Made by a program: the position numbers and the translations under genes. From NCBI GenBank assembly GCA_030639105.1, contig DAOWDI010000126.1:1-7428 (forward strand): 7,428 nucleotides of DNA, given 5' to 3'. The DNA comes from Gammaproteobacteria bacterium. GTDB taxonomy: Bacteria; Pseudomonadota; Gammaproteobacteria; Ga0077536. The notes below the pieces were generated by a model, which saw only the letters and a program-made list of their open reading frames with translations, had not been told where the DNA came from and made no database searches. Positions 1 through 6,583 of this stretch are shown here, piece by piece; position 1 is the stretch's first letter; each line of letters begins with the position of its first letter.

Positions 1-15
1 GCAAGTCACAAGTCA

Positions 16-2268
16 GTGATGATAATGAAAACTAATAACCGGGCGATGCGGCAATTGACCGCGATGATGCCCGATATAGTGGACCGCACGGCCTCGCGAC
101 GGTACCGGCAATTCGCGATCGTAATGGGCATGATCGCGGTGCTCGCGGCGTGTACTCAACCCCTCTCCAATACGAAGGTATTGCAAGACGTTTTGAGCCG
201 CGCCAAACCGGCGGATATCGATGCTCCCGGGACAGAGCACGAATTCCCGCTGGAGCAGCAAGCCGAAGGAGATCTCGCAAAAACCACTTATTTGCCACTC
301 GACGACGCCGGGGAAATGACGCTCGGCTCGGGCACGTTTACCGGCAGCAACCCGGCGCACCCGGTGTCGAGCGCGACGGCCAAGGGCGAAGGGATCGTCC
401 TGAATTTTCAGGCCGCCGATATCCAAGAGGTCGTAAAAGCGATCCTCGGCGAGATGCTTGGGGAAAATTACATCATTGAGCAGGGCGTGAGCGGAACGGT
501 CACTACCGAGACCAGCGGCGGATTAAGCAAGTCCGATCTGCTGACGGTCCTCGAAATGCTCCTGCGCCAAGCTCAAGCCGCCTTAATCAAAGAAGGCGAT
601 CTCTATCGGATCGTCCCGATCTCTACCTCTATCATGGGCGCTGTCAGCCCGAATACCGGCAAGCGCCGGGGCGATCCGTCCTATGGGATACAAATTGTTA
701 CGCTGCGTTACATTGCGGTCAATGAAATGCAGAAGATCATCGCGCCTATCTTAAGCGAAGGAGCGTTGATCTACGCTGATGAACGGCGAAATCTGCTCAT
801 GCTTGCCGGGACGGCGAGTGAACAGCGGCGCTATCTCGAGACGATCGCGGTGTTCGACGTCGATTGGATGAAGGGCATGTCTGTCGGTTTGTTCTCTTTG
901 GATTTCGTCGAGCCCGACATTCTGGTTAAGGAACTCAGCCAAGCGATCGGAGATGATTCCGGTACGATCATGGATGGCTTAGTACGATTGGTCGCATTGG
1001 AACGGCTGAGCTCGCTGCTGGCCGTATCGCCGTCACGGCGCGCGTTGGTCGAGGTCAAGACCTGGATCGACCGGTTGGATAGGCCAAGCGATACCGCCGA
1101 TCCACGGCTTTATGTGTTTCGTCTGCAAAACGCCAAAGCGGTCGAGGTCGCCGCGATACTCAATGATGTATTCTCGAATTCAGCTCCGGCATCATTCGAC
1201 GACCGCGAGGTCGAACTTGCTCATGGATTGCGGCCGGAAACGGTCTATTCGCCGGAGGAACTGAACACGCTGAACACGCCGAACACATCGGCTACTGCTA
1301 CTGCTACTGCTGCTTCAGCTTCGGCGCCAGGTGCTGGCGTAGCCTTCCGGATTGGAGAAAACGTTCGGATCATTGCCGATGAGACGAATAATGGATTGGT
1401 GATCCTGGCGACACCGAAAGAATATGAACTCATTGCCGCGGCGATACGCAAACTCGACCTAGTCCCATTGCAGGTGCTGATAGAGGCGAGCATCATCGAG
1501 GTCGCGCTGGACGATAGCCTCGAATATGGCGTCGAATGGTTTTTCAAAAATGGCCTGCCCGGCGACAAGCAGGGCCAGGGATTGCTCGACCTTGGCGCCG
1601 CGGGGATCGCTCCGCTGGCACCGGCCTTTTCCTATGCAGTCATCGATAGTGCCGGCCAGGTCCGCGCCGCCATCAATATGTTGGCGACAGAATCAGATGT
1701 CAATATTCTATCGTCTCCTTCGTTGATGGTTCTCGATAATCAAACGGCACTCATTACCGTTGGCGATGAGATCCCGATCCCGACCCGTTCGTCCGTCAGC
1801 AATGTCGACGCCAATGCGCCTATAGTCAGCGAGATTGCCTATCGTAATACCGGCATAACACTAGAAGTAACACCGCGGGTAAATGCCGGCGGGTTGGTCA
1901 CCATGGAGATCGATCAAGAGGTTAGCGATGCTATTACCACAACCAGCTCAGATCTGAATGCGCCGACGATCCAGCAGCGGAGGATCACGAGCACCGTAGC
2001 CGTCCACAGCGGCGAAACGATCGTATTGGGTGGTTTGATCCGCGACAGTACGACAAAAGCCACTAGTGGCGTGCCCTACCTGCGTAATATCCCGGTTTTT
2101 GGAAAATTATTCAGCCAGACGAACGACACAACCCGCCGTGTGGAATTGATCGTATTGATCACGCCGCGCGCGGTTGCTAATGATGCGGACACCCGCGAAG
2201 TGACACGTGAATATAGCGAAAAGATGAAGAACTTCTACCCGCCAGAAAAACTAGAATTCCGCCCCTGA
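16..2268 (+). CDS. gspD: Type II secretion system secretin GspD (lipoprotein)
   Basis: Outer-membrane secretin, the multimeric channel through which the type II secretion system exports folded periplasmic proteins. The 750-residue length fits GspD (usually 650-750). A hydrophobic segment ends in a lipobox, LAAC, with Cys46 as the likely lipidated residue. An N0-like domain starts near residue 128 (VLNFQAADIQEVVK), followed by N1/N2-type repeats and an N3 repeat from about 364 (RLYVFRLQNAKAVEVAAIL). The secretin core runs from about 487 (VLIEASIIEV), through ILSSPSLMVLDN, to the diagnostic VPYLRNIPVFGKLF near 686 and VELIVLITPRAV near the end. N3 holds a low-complexity Thr/Ala/Ser insert. The start is uncertain: GTG at 16, ATG at 19 or 25, or even ATG at 64/67 for a normal-length signal, and none has a clear ribosome site. 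Stops at 17-25 in another frame could end an upstream gene. No gspE or gspF follows. PilQ or another secretin class is less likely given the lipobox and N-domain order. Confidence 0.93.
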   Translation: MMIMKTNNRAMRQLTAMMPDIVDRTASRRYRQFAIVMGMIAVLAACTQPLSNTKVLQDVLSRAKPADIDAPGTEHEFPLEQQAEGDLAKTTYLPLDDAGEMTLGSGTFTGSNPAHPVSSATAKGEGIVLNFQAADIQEVVKAILGEMLGENYIIEQGVSGTVTTETSGGLSKSDLLTVLEMLLRQAQAALIKEGDLYRIVPISTSIMGAVSPNTGKRRGDPSYGIQIVTLRYIAVNEMQKIIAPILSEGALIYADERRNLLMLAGTASEQRRYLETIAVFDVDWMKGMSVGLFSLDFVEPDILVKELSQAIGDDSGTIMDGLVRLVALERLSSLLAVSPSRRALVEVKTWIDRLDRPSDTADPRLYVFRLQNAKAVEVAAILNDVFSNSAPASFDDREVELAHGLRPETVYSPEELNTLNTPNTSATATATAASASAPGAGVAFRIGENVRIIADETNNGLVILATPKEYELIAAAIRKLDLVPLQVLIEASIIEVALDDSLEYGVEWFFKNGLPGDKQGQGLLDLGAAGIAPLAPAFSYAVIDSAGQVRAAINMLATESDVNILSSPSLMVLDNQTALITVGDEIPIPTRSSVSNVDANAPIVSEIAYRNTGITLEVTPRVNAGGLVTMEIDQEVSDAITTTSSDLNAPTIQQRRITSTVAVHSGETIVLGGLIRDSTTKATSGVPYLRNIPVFGKLFSQTNDTTRRVELIVLITPRAVANDADTREVTREYSEKMKNFYPPEKLEFRP
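1261..1326 (+). repeat. In-frame tandem repeat tract in the gspD N3 region
   Basis: Three 9-base units (ctgaacacg, ctgaacacg, ccgaacaca; 1261-1287) encode LNT LNT PNT. After tcg come three copies of gctact (1291-1308) and the degenerate units gctgct, tcagct and tcggcg, encoding an Ala/Thr/Ser-rich run. All units are multiples of three, so slippage would change linker length without breaking the frame. GspD proteins are known to carry a variable, Ser/Gly/Ala-rich loop in N3, which matches this position. Confidence 0.8.
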
Positions 2269-2448
2269 TAGAGAATAATGAACTTGAGAATCCCCATCCG
2301 TATACGTACAAAGCCGTAATGGACAAAAAAACACCCACTTAATATCGGGTAAATAATGGCGGCCTTACGCTAATTATGTGATGATCAAAAATTCGGCGAT
2401 TTATCTGCCCTATTGGTTAAATTAGCGAATAGAAGGTTACTTTTTTTT

Positions 2449-2883
2449 ATGAGTTTACATCCTGTTTTGAGTATGGTGCATGCTAGCGGCGCGGTATTGC
2501 TTATATCGTTGGCATTACTTTCCGTATTGCTTGCTGTATTGATAGCGGTAAAACCAGCCACTGACCAAACCCATACAGGGCTTATGAAAAAGGCCAATAC
2601 TGTCGGATCGATTGAACATGCCATGCTCGGTTTCGTGGCGCTCACTGGGGTAATTGCCGTGTTTACGGGCTCCTGGTCATTTTCACAGCTTTGGGTAATG
2701 ATGGGGGTGATTATTGTCACTGTTTATAGTGGAGCCCTGATATTCTTAACCAAGCCGTCGCGCTTGGTTGTGATGAAAGGCGGTAGTGCCCTTAAAGTGG
2801 GGATGCAGGTTACCCTGCATATAGGCCATCTCTTGCTGCTTATCGTCGCTTTTACCTATATGCTTCTTAAGCCGATGCATTAG
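2449..2883 (+). CDS. Small four-helix integral membrane protein, function unknown
   Basis: A 144-residue protein with four predicted membrane segments, roughly 10-34, 55-75, 80-102 and 118-141, joined by short loops. It has no signal peptide and no Cys. Several His lie in or beside the helices: His11 in helix 1, His57 at the start of helix 2, and His124 and His127 in helix 4. This layout recalls small heme-binding or DUF2269/CopD-like membrane proteins, but no family motif is clear enough to name it. ATG at 2449 was chosen because AGAAGG (2431-2436) lies 12 bases upstream; a TTG at 2413 would add 12 residues that look non-native. The coding region is about 50% GC over 2461-2880, lower than its neighbours. 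It stands alone between gspD and the sulfur genes, so context gives no firm role. Confidence 0.72.
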   Translation: MSLHPVLSMVHASGAVLLISLALLSVLLAVLIAVKPATDQTHTGLMKKANTVGSIEHAMLGFVALTGVIAVFTGSWSFSQLWVMMGVIIVTVYSGALIFLTKPSRLVVMKGGSALKVGMQVTLHIGHLLLLIVAFTYMLLKPMH

Positions 2884-3011
2884 TCCGGACTCGACCAGAT
2901 AAGGCACTGCCAGCCTTTATCCTGGCTCGAACGCCATCTTCCACCCTCGGAGCAAGCGATCTTCACGCGATCTGATGGGAACGACGGGACCGCTAACGGA
3001 CCGATACCTTA

Positions 3012-3407
3012 ATGAACACGCCGGCTTTATTCATATTGCTGTGTTCGGGAGAACACGAAAAGATCCAAATGGCCGCGATGTCCGCCTCCATCGCCGCGGT
3101 ATCCGAACGGCCGGTCGAGGTCTTCGTCGCCATGAATGCGCTTGGTGCCTTTCGCAAGGACCGCGAAGGCAACCGCTACAGCGGCGGAGAATTCTCCAAA
3201 CTGATGCGGGAACGCAAGGTGCCCGATGCTATCGGGCTGTTCGTGCAGGGTAAAAGGCTAGGCGACATGAAGATCTACGCTTGCTCCATGGCGATGGACG
3301 TCGCGCAACTCGGGCTCGGCGACCTGGTCGAGGAGGTCATCGACGCAGCCGGAGGACTCACAAAGTTCCTGGCTGATGCCGAATCCGGCCAACTCATCGT
3401 ATTTTGA
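3012..3407 (+). CDS. DsrE/DsrF/DrsH-like family sulfur-relay protein (DsrE2-like)
   Basis: A 131-residue cytoplasmic protein of the DsrE fold. DsrE-family proteins act in sulfur relay, usually taking or giving sulfane sulfur as a cysteine persulfide in partnership with TusA. The N-terminal strand and first loop read LFILLCSGEHEK (Cys11). The second conserved cysteine is Cys91 in IYACSMAMD, which matches the Cys-x-Met-x-Met-Asp pattern of DsrE2-type proteins and is the likely sulfur-binding residue. No membrane segment is evident, unlike longer DsrE2A proteins. ATG at 3012 is the first possible ATG after an in-frame stop at 2994; no strong ribosome site precedes it. It is the first gene of the sulfur group, and tusA starts 22 bases after its stop. 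Subtype (DsrE2B, DsrE3 or other) needs a tree. Confidence 0.87.
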   Translation: MNTPALFILLCSGEHEKIQMAAMSASIAAVSERPVEVFVAMNALGAFRKDREGNRYSGGEFSKLMRERKVPDAIGLFVQGKRLGDMKIYACSMAMDVAQLGLGDLVEEVIDAAGGLTKFLADAESGQLIVF

Positions 3408-3429
3408 TCCCAACAGCAGAATTTTCTAT

Positions 3430-3660
3430 ATGACGCAACGGACAACGATTGATGCCCGGGGATCCTTCTGCCCCGGACCGTTGATGGAACTGATCGCAAA
3501 CCTCAAGTTGGTCGAGATCGGCGATGAGATTGAGGTCTTGTCGACCGATGAGGGATCGGCGAAGGATATACCGGCGTGGGTAAAAAAAGTGAAACATGAA
3601 ATGGTCGGGATCGACCAGAAGGGAGATGTTTGGCATGTTGTCGTACGTAAAATGAAATAG
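3430..3660 (+). CDS. tusA: TusA-family sulfur carrier protein
   Basis: A 76-residue TusA (SirA/YeeD) family protein, which carries sulfur as a persulfide on one cysteine and passes it between sulfur-transfer partners in the cytoplasm. The family signature is complete: DARGSFCPGPLMEL, with catalytic Cys14 in the Cys-Pro-x-Pro motif at the head of the first helix. It is the only cysteine in the protein. The middle reads GDEIEVLSTDEGSAKDIPAW, the usual TusA strand-helix pattern, and the length is typical. ATG at 3430 was preferred to the upstream in-frame ATG at 3376, because the extra 18 residues overlap the dsrE-like gene and precede the normal TusA N-terminus. The gene lies 22 bases after the DsrE-like gene and is separated from the next gene by a palindrome. 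In sulfur oxidisers such dsrE-tusA pairs feed dissimilatory sulfur pathways; that role here is inference. Confidence 0.95.
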   Translation: MTQRTTIDARGSFCPGPLMELIANLKLVEIGDEIEVLSTDEGSAKDIPAWVKKVKHEMVGIDQKGDVWHVVVRKMK

Positions 3661-3670
3661 TCGAAAAGCG

Positions 3671-3719
3671 GGGTCGGAGTAAAGACTCTGCCTAACCAGC
3701 GGAGTCTTGACTCTGACCC
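3671..3719. repeat. Near-perfect 21-bp inverted repeat (REP-like palindrome or mRNA hairpin)
   Basis: Left arm 3671-3691 and right arm 3699-3719 pair around the 7-base loop CTAACCA. The outer arms are GGGTCGGAGTAAAGACTCT and GGAGTCTTGACTCTGACCC. Of 21 positions, 18 are Watson-Crick, two would be G-U in RNA and one is an A-G mismatch. No T-run follows, so it is not a standard intrinsic terminator. The consensus GGGTCAGAGT...ACTCTGACCC resembles dispersed palindromes (REP-type) that are associated with IS200-like RAYT transposases in some genomes. It could also set relative expression of the flanking genes. Confidence 0.85.
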
Positions 3720-3730
3720 AATCATCTAAT

Positions 3731-3737
3731 GGAGGGG
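3731..3737 (+). promoter_or_regulatory. Ribosome binding site that decides the oxidoreductase start
   Basis: GGAGGGG lies 8 bases before ATG 3746. It supports that start over an in-frame TTG at 3707, which would fall inside the palindrome and add 13 residues before the Gly-rich FAD motif. Confidence 0.8.
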
Positions 3738-3745
3738 ATGGGCAA

Positions 3746-4885
3746 ATGGCAAAAAAAATACTCATCGTCGGCGGCGGTCTTGCCGGCACGATCATCGCGA
3801 ACGGCCTATGCCGACAACTCGGCAAAGAACTACGCGCCAACGAAGTCACCATCACCGTGATCGGCAACGACGAACAGCATATGTACCAACCCGGCCTTCT
3901 GTACGTGCCCTTCGGCCGCATTCGCGAGAAAGAACTGTTTCGCGATCAACGCAGCGTTCTCGATCGCCGCATCGTTTTCCACATCGACCCCGCAACCAAG
4001 ATCGACATCGCCGCGAAATCCGTCGCAACGGAGTCGGGTAATACGTTTGAGTACGACTACCTCGTGCTTGCTACCGGGTCGCGGCTCCGCCCGGATACGA
4101 TCCCCGGGATGTCAGAAGGCGCGCACTGGTTCTACGATCTCGAAGGCGCCCGGAAGATGCGTGAAGCGCTGGATGAATTCGACGGGGGTAAGATCATCGT
4201 AAACGTGAATGCACCGCACAAGTGTCCCGTCGCACCGCTCGAGATTACCTTTATGCTCCGCGACTATTTACAAAGCCGCGGCGTATGGGACAAAACCGAG
4301 ATCATCTATACCTACCCGATCGGCCGGTTACACGCCTTGGAGCCGGTCGCAAACTGGGCCCAACCGGAATTCGACAAGGCCGGCATAAAATACGAGACCT
4401 TTTTCAATACGAAATCCGTTGATGCTGAGAAGAAGATCATCTCTTCGGAAGAAGAGAGCGATCTTGAATACGATATGCTGGTGACCATTCCGCCCCATCA
4501 TGGGGCCGCGGTTATCAGCGACTCCGGCCTCGGCGCCGGCGGCTGGGTCCCGACCGATCGCGAAACGCTGCTACACAACGGGACGGACAACATTTTCGTC
4601 TGCGGTGACACCACGAACATTCCCATCTCGAAGGCCGGTTCCACCGCGCACTTCGAAGCGGACACCATCATCGACAACCTGGCATCACTCGTCACCGAGG
4701 GACGCATGGCGCGCAAATACGACGGCAAGGTATTCTGTTTCATCGAAACCGGCATGGACGAGGGCACCTATGTTTGGTTCAACTATCAAACACCGCCTAA
4801 TCCGGGTCCACCGTCGCAAATGGTGCACTGGTTCAAGCTTGCCTATAACCGGCTCTACTGGCTCTCGGCCCGCGGCCTGCTGTAA
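3746..4885 (+). CDS. SQR-like FAD-dependent pyridine nucleotide-disulfide oxidoreductase
   Basis: A 379-residue flavoprotein of the sulfide:quinone oxidoreductase (SQR) / flavocytochrome c sulfide dehydrogenase type. SQRs oxidise sulfide or persulfide sulfur and reduce membrane quinone. The FAD-binding N-terminus is ILIVGGGLAGT (residues 5-15), followed by HMYQPGLLYVPFG, the SQR-type segment near the flavin. YDYLVLATGS (103-112) and IFVCGDTT (284-291) are the second and third flavin-binding motifs. Cys160 (HKCPVAPLE) and Cys331 (VFCFIETG) sit where the central and C-terminal redox cysteines of SQR lie. No third cysteine corresponds to the other one of classical type I enzymes. The C-terminus, with HWFKLAYNRLYW, is amphipathic and suits monotopic membrane attachment. 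A DUF1641 gene follows after 11 bases, a known pairing. Substrate and SQR type are not settled; an NADH dehydrogenase-like role is less likely. Confidence 0.86.
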   Translation: MAKKILIVGGGLAGTIIANGLCRQLGKELRANEVTITVIGNDEQHMYQPGLLYVPFGRIREKELFRDQRSVLDRRIVFHIDPATKIDIAAKSVATESGNTFEYDYLVLATGSRLRPDTIPGMSEGAHWFYDLEGARKMREALDEFDGGKIIVNVNAPHKCPVAPLEITFMLRDYLQSRGVWDKTEIIYTYPIGRLHALEPVANWAQPEFDKAGIKYETFFNTKSVDAEKKIISSEEESDLEYDMLVTIPPHHGAAVISDSGLGAGGWVPTDRETLLHNGTDNIFVCGDTTNIPISKAGSTAHFEADTIIDNLASLVTEGRMARKYDGKVFCFIETGMDEGTYVWFNYQTPPNPGPPSQMVHWFKLAYNRLYWLSARGLL

Positions 4886-4890
4886 GGGGA
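4884..4890 (+). promoter_or_regulatory. Ribosome binding site for the DUF1641 gene
   Basis: AAGGGGA overlaps the last bases of the oxidoreductase stop codon and lies 6 bases before ATG 4897, as expected for translation within one operon transcript. It also favours ATG 4897 over the duplicated ATG at 4909. Confidence 0.7.
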
Positions 4891-4896
4891 CTCAAT

Positions 4897-4920
4897 ATGA
4901 CGACACCAATGACGACACCA
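4897..4920 (+). repeat. 12-base tandem duplication spanning the DUF1641 start codon
   Basis: ATGACGACACCA occurs twice in a row, giving two in-frame ATG codons and MTTPMTTP. The first copy is at the better distance from the ribosome site. Confidence 0.9.
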
Positions 4921-5439
4921 GCACAAGGCGGTGATACGCCAGATGAAATGCAGCGTCTGATACTGGCGCTGCGTGAAGCATTGACCGACTCCATGGTCGA
5001 GCGCCTGGCCGTGACGGCCGGTGCCACCATGGAGGTCGTCGATCGTCTGAATGATGAGGATACCCGTGATGCAGTCCATACCATCATCGACCGCCTAACC
5101 GAATTTCATCGTATCGGCGCACTCGACACCCTATTCGAAACCGTGCTGCTACTACACGCAATGCGCTCCACGGCCACCGATAACATCGTCGAGCGCCTCT
5201 TCGTATTTGCCGAGCAGATGGCGAACACGCTTGGCAGCGAGGCCATGACGAGGTGTGCGGATGACCTGCTGTGCTCGCTGGATAGCGCGGCACAGGAGAC
5301 GGCGAAGGCCCCGGCAAGCGGCGGCGTGTTTGCCATGCTGTCGTTGATGTCAAAACCTGAATCACAGCAAACCCTGCGGTTCTTGCTGAAATTCGGCGAG
5401 GCGTTGCACCGATCGCATCCGGCATCGGGCGGCGCATAG
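4897..5439 (+). CDS. DUF1641 (COG2427-type) protein, partner of the SQR-like oxidoreductase
   Basis: A 180-residue, largely alpha-helical soluble protein with no signal or membrane segment. The C-terminal stretch from about 142 (GGVFAMLSLMSKPESQQTL, then RFLLKFGEALH) matches the pattern typical of DUF1641 proteins, in which a Gly-rich turn is followed by 'dPevQ..l.flL.f...L'. Biochemical function is not established. In bacteria and archaea DUF1641 genes are found beside SQR-like flavoproteins and formate dehydrogenases, suggesting an accessory or complex-forming role. Here it starts 11 bases after the oxidoreductase stop and ends the sulfur gene group. The N-terminus is a perfect duplication, MTTP MTTP, from a 12-base tandem repeat at the start codon, so initiation could occur at 4897 or 4909. 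Cys120 and Cys126 (RCADDLLC) are present, but I know of no conserved role for them. Confidence 0.85.
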   Translation: MTTPMTTPAQGGDTPDEMQRLILALREALTDSMVERLAVTAGATMEVVDRLNDEDTRDAVHTIIDRLTEFHRIGALDTLFETVLLLHAMRSTATDNIVERLFVFAEQMANTLGSEAMTRCADDLLCSLDSAAQETAKAPASGGVFAMLSLMSKPESQQTLRFLLKFGEALHRSHPASGGA

Positions 5440-5564
5440 TATTCGAAACAAGTCCCGCGCCAACCCGCCGGCTTCCTAACCGACGCGCGCTGTCTCACCC
5501 ATTGCTTTTTACGCCGCGCATAGCTACACCCATCCATCCACGCCGGACACGAAAAAGGTGATAC

Positions 5565-5610
5565 CGGCTTTAGTCTGGCGCCTAGGAGGCTATCCGAGAA
5601 TAGAAAGCCG
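5565..5610. other. Weak inverted repeat in the 214-base spacer after DUF1641
   Basis: CGGCTTT (5565-5571) and AAAGCCG (5604-5610) are perfect reverse complements separated by 32 bases. The long loop and absence of a following T-run make a terminator doubtful. The rest of 5440-5653 holds no gene, convincing promoter or other repeat that I can see. Confidence 0.3.
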
Positions 5611-5653
5611 AGTGCGGAATTTGCGGCAAGATATTTAATGGGACAATCTGCTG

Positions 5654-6583
5654 ATGCAGATCAGTGCACACACCGTATATGGACGGGAAAATCAAACTCG
5701 CCATGCGATGAGGCATTCAATTAAGACCGTGAACGCAAACCCCAACCATCGGATTGCCGCAAGGCTGCGCGAGATGGCCGACGTTCTGGAGAGCCAAGTG
5801 GCCGATCCCTTTCGCATTAGCGCCTACCGGCGGGCCGCCGATACCGTAGCCGGCTACACGACGGATATCAACAAGGTCCTGGAGCATGAGGGACTCGACG
5901 GTCTAATCGCCATTCCCAGCATCGGGCGTGGCATCGCCAACGCCATCCAGGCCATCATCACTACCGGACGCTGGCCCCAGTTGGACCGGTTGCGCGGTAC
6001 GCTGAACCCAGAACGGATCTTTCAAACCATACCGGGCATCGGTGTGACCCTGGCGCAGCGGATCCACGACACCCTGCATATTGATACCCTGGAGGCGCTG
6101 GAAACTGCCGTGCATGACGGCCGCCTCAAACAGGTCGAAGGGATCAACGACCGGCGCCTTGCGGCGATCGCACTGGCGCTCGCAGCGATGCTCGGGCGAC
6201 GCCTCCAGCGACCGGGGATACCTCCTACCGTGGTTCCGGTGTCGCTGCTGCTAGAGCTGGATGCGATTTATCGGCGCAAGGCCGCCGCGGGCGAGTTGCC
6301 CCAAGTAGCGCCAAAACGCTTCAACCCAAGCGCGCAAGCATGGCTGCCGATCCTGCACATGACACACGGCGAATGGCACTTTACGGTGATGTTCTCCAAC
6401 ACGGCACTCGCGCATAAGCTCGGGCGCAACTTCGATTGGGTTGTCATCTACTACGATGACGATGACCATGGCGAAGGTCAACACACCGTCGTTAACGAAA
6501 CCCGCGGTGATTTGATTGGAAAACGCGTGGTACGCGGACGCGAGGACGAATGCCGCTGCCGGTATTTGAAATCGCGATCATGA
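5654..6583 (+). CDS. Helix-hairpin-helix protein with DNA polymerase X-like N-terminal domain
   Basis: A 309-residue predicted DNA-binding protein. Residues 30-180 resemble the 8-kDa and fingers helix-hairpin-helix region of family X DNA polymerases: RLREMADVLESQ, then DPFRISAYRRAADTV, with HhH hairpins at IPSIGRGIANAI (87-98), TIPGIGVTLAQRI (125-137) and a weaker one at VEGINDRRLAAI (161-172). The polymerase palm, with its Gly-Gly and Asp-x-Asp motifs, and the PHP exonuclease domain are missing. Instead there is a C-terminal domain (about 195-305) with KRFNPSAQAWLPILH, DWVVIYYDDDDHGEGQHTVV and RVVRGREDEC, a pattern I recall from conserved bacterial proteins of unknown function. A role in DNA repair or structure recognition is inference. 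The start is uncertain: ATG 5654 and ATG 5708 have no good ribosome site, and GTG 5729 would begin just before the domain. It is not obviously linked to the sulfur genes. Confidence 0.82.
   Translation: MQISAHTVYGRENQTRHAMRHSIKTVNANPNHRIAARLREMADVLESQVADPFRISAYRRAADTVAGYTTDINKVLEHEGLDGLIAIPSIGRGIANAIQAIITTGRWPQLDRLRGTLNPERIFQTIPGIGVTLAQRIHDTLHIDTLEALETAVHDGRLKQVEGINDRRLAAIALALAAMLGRRLQRPGIPPTVVPVSLLLELDAIYRRKAAAGELPQVAPKRFNPSAQAWLPILHMTHGEWHFTVMFSNTALAHKLGRNFDWVVIYYDDDDHGEGQHTVVNETRGDLIGKRVVRGREDECRCRYLKSRS

Noticed and set aside
2320..2345. TGGACA and TAATAT as a sigma-70 promoter upstream of the four-helix protein
   Set aside because: The spacer is only 14 bases, and such boxes are expected by chance in this AT-rich stretch.
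2370..2392. TGTGATGATCA as a CRP/FNR-type site
   Set aside because: Only a half-site match; no symmetric second half at the right spacing.
2909..2926. GCCAG/CTGGC inverted repeat after the four-helix membrane protein gene, as a terminator
   Set aside because: The stem is only 5 bp with an 8-base loop and no T-run follows.
3376..3429. 18-residue N-terminal extension of TusA from ATG 3376
   Set aside because: It overlaps the end of the DsrE-like gene and precedes the normal start of TusA proteins.
3394..3921. 175-codon minus-strand frame across tusA and the oxidoreductase gene
   Set aside because: It is antisense to two well-supported genes, spans the palindrome and has no recognisable domain.
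5106..5537. 143-codon minus-strand frame over the DUF1641 gene
   Set aside because: It is antisense to a recognised family and its translation is Arg/Cys/Ser-rich without family features.
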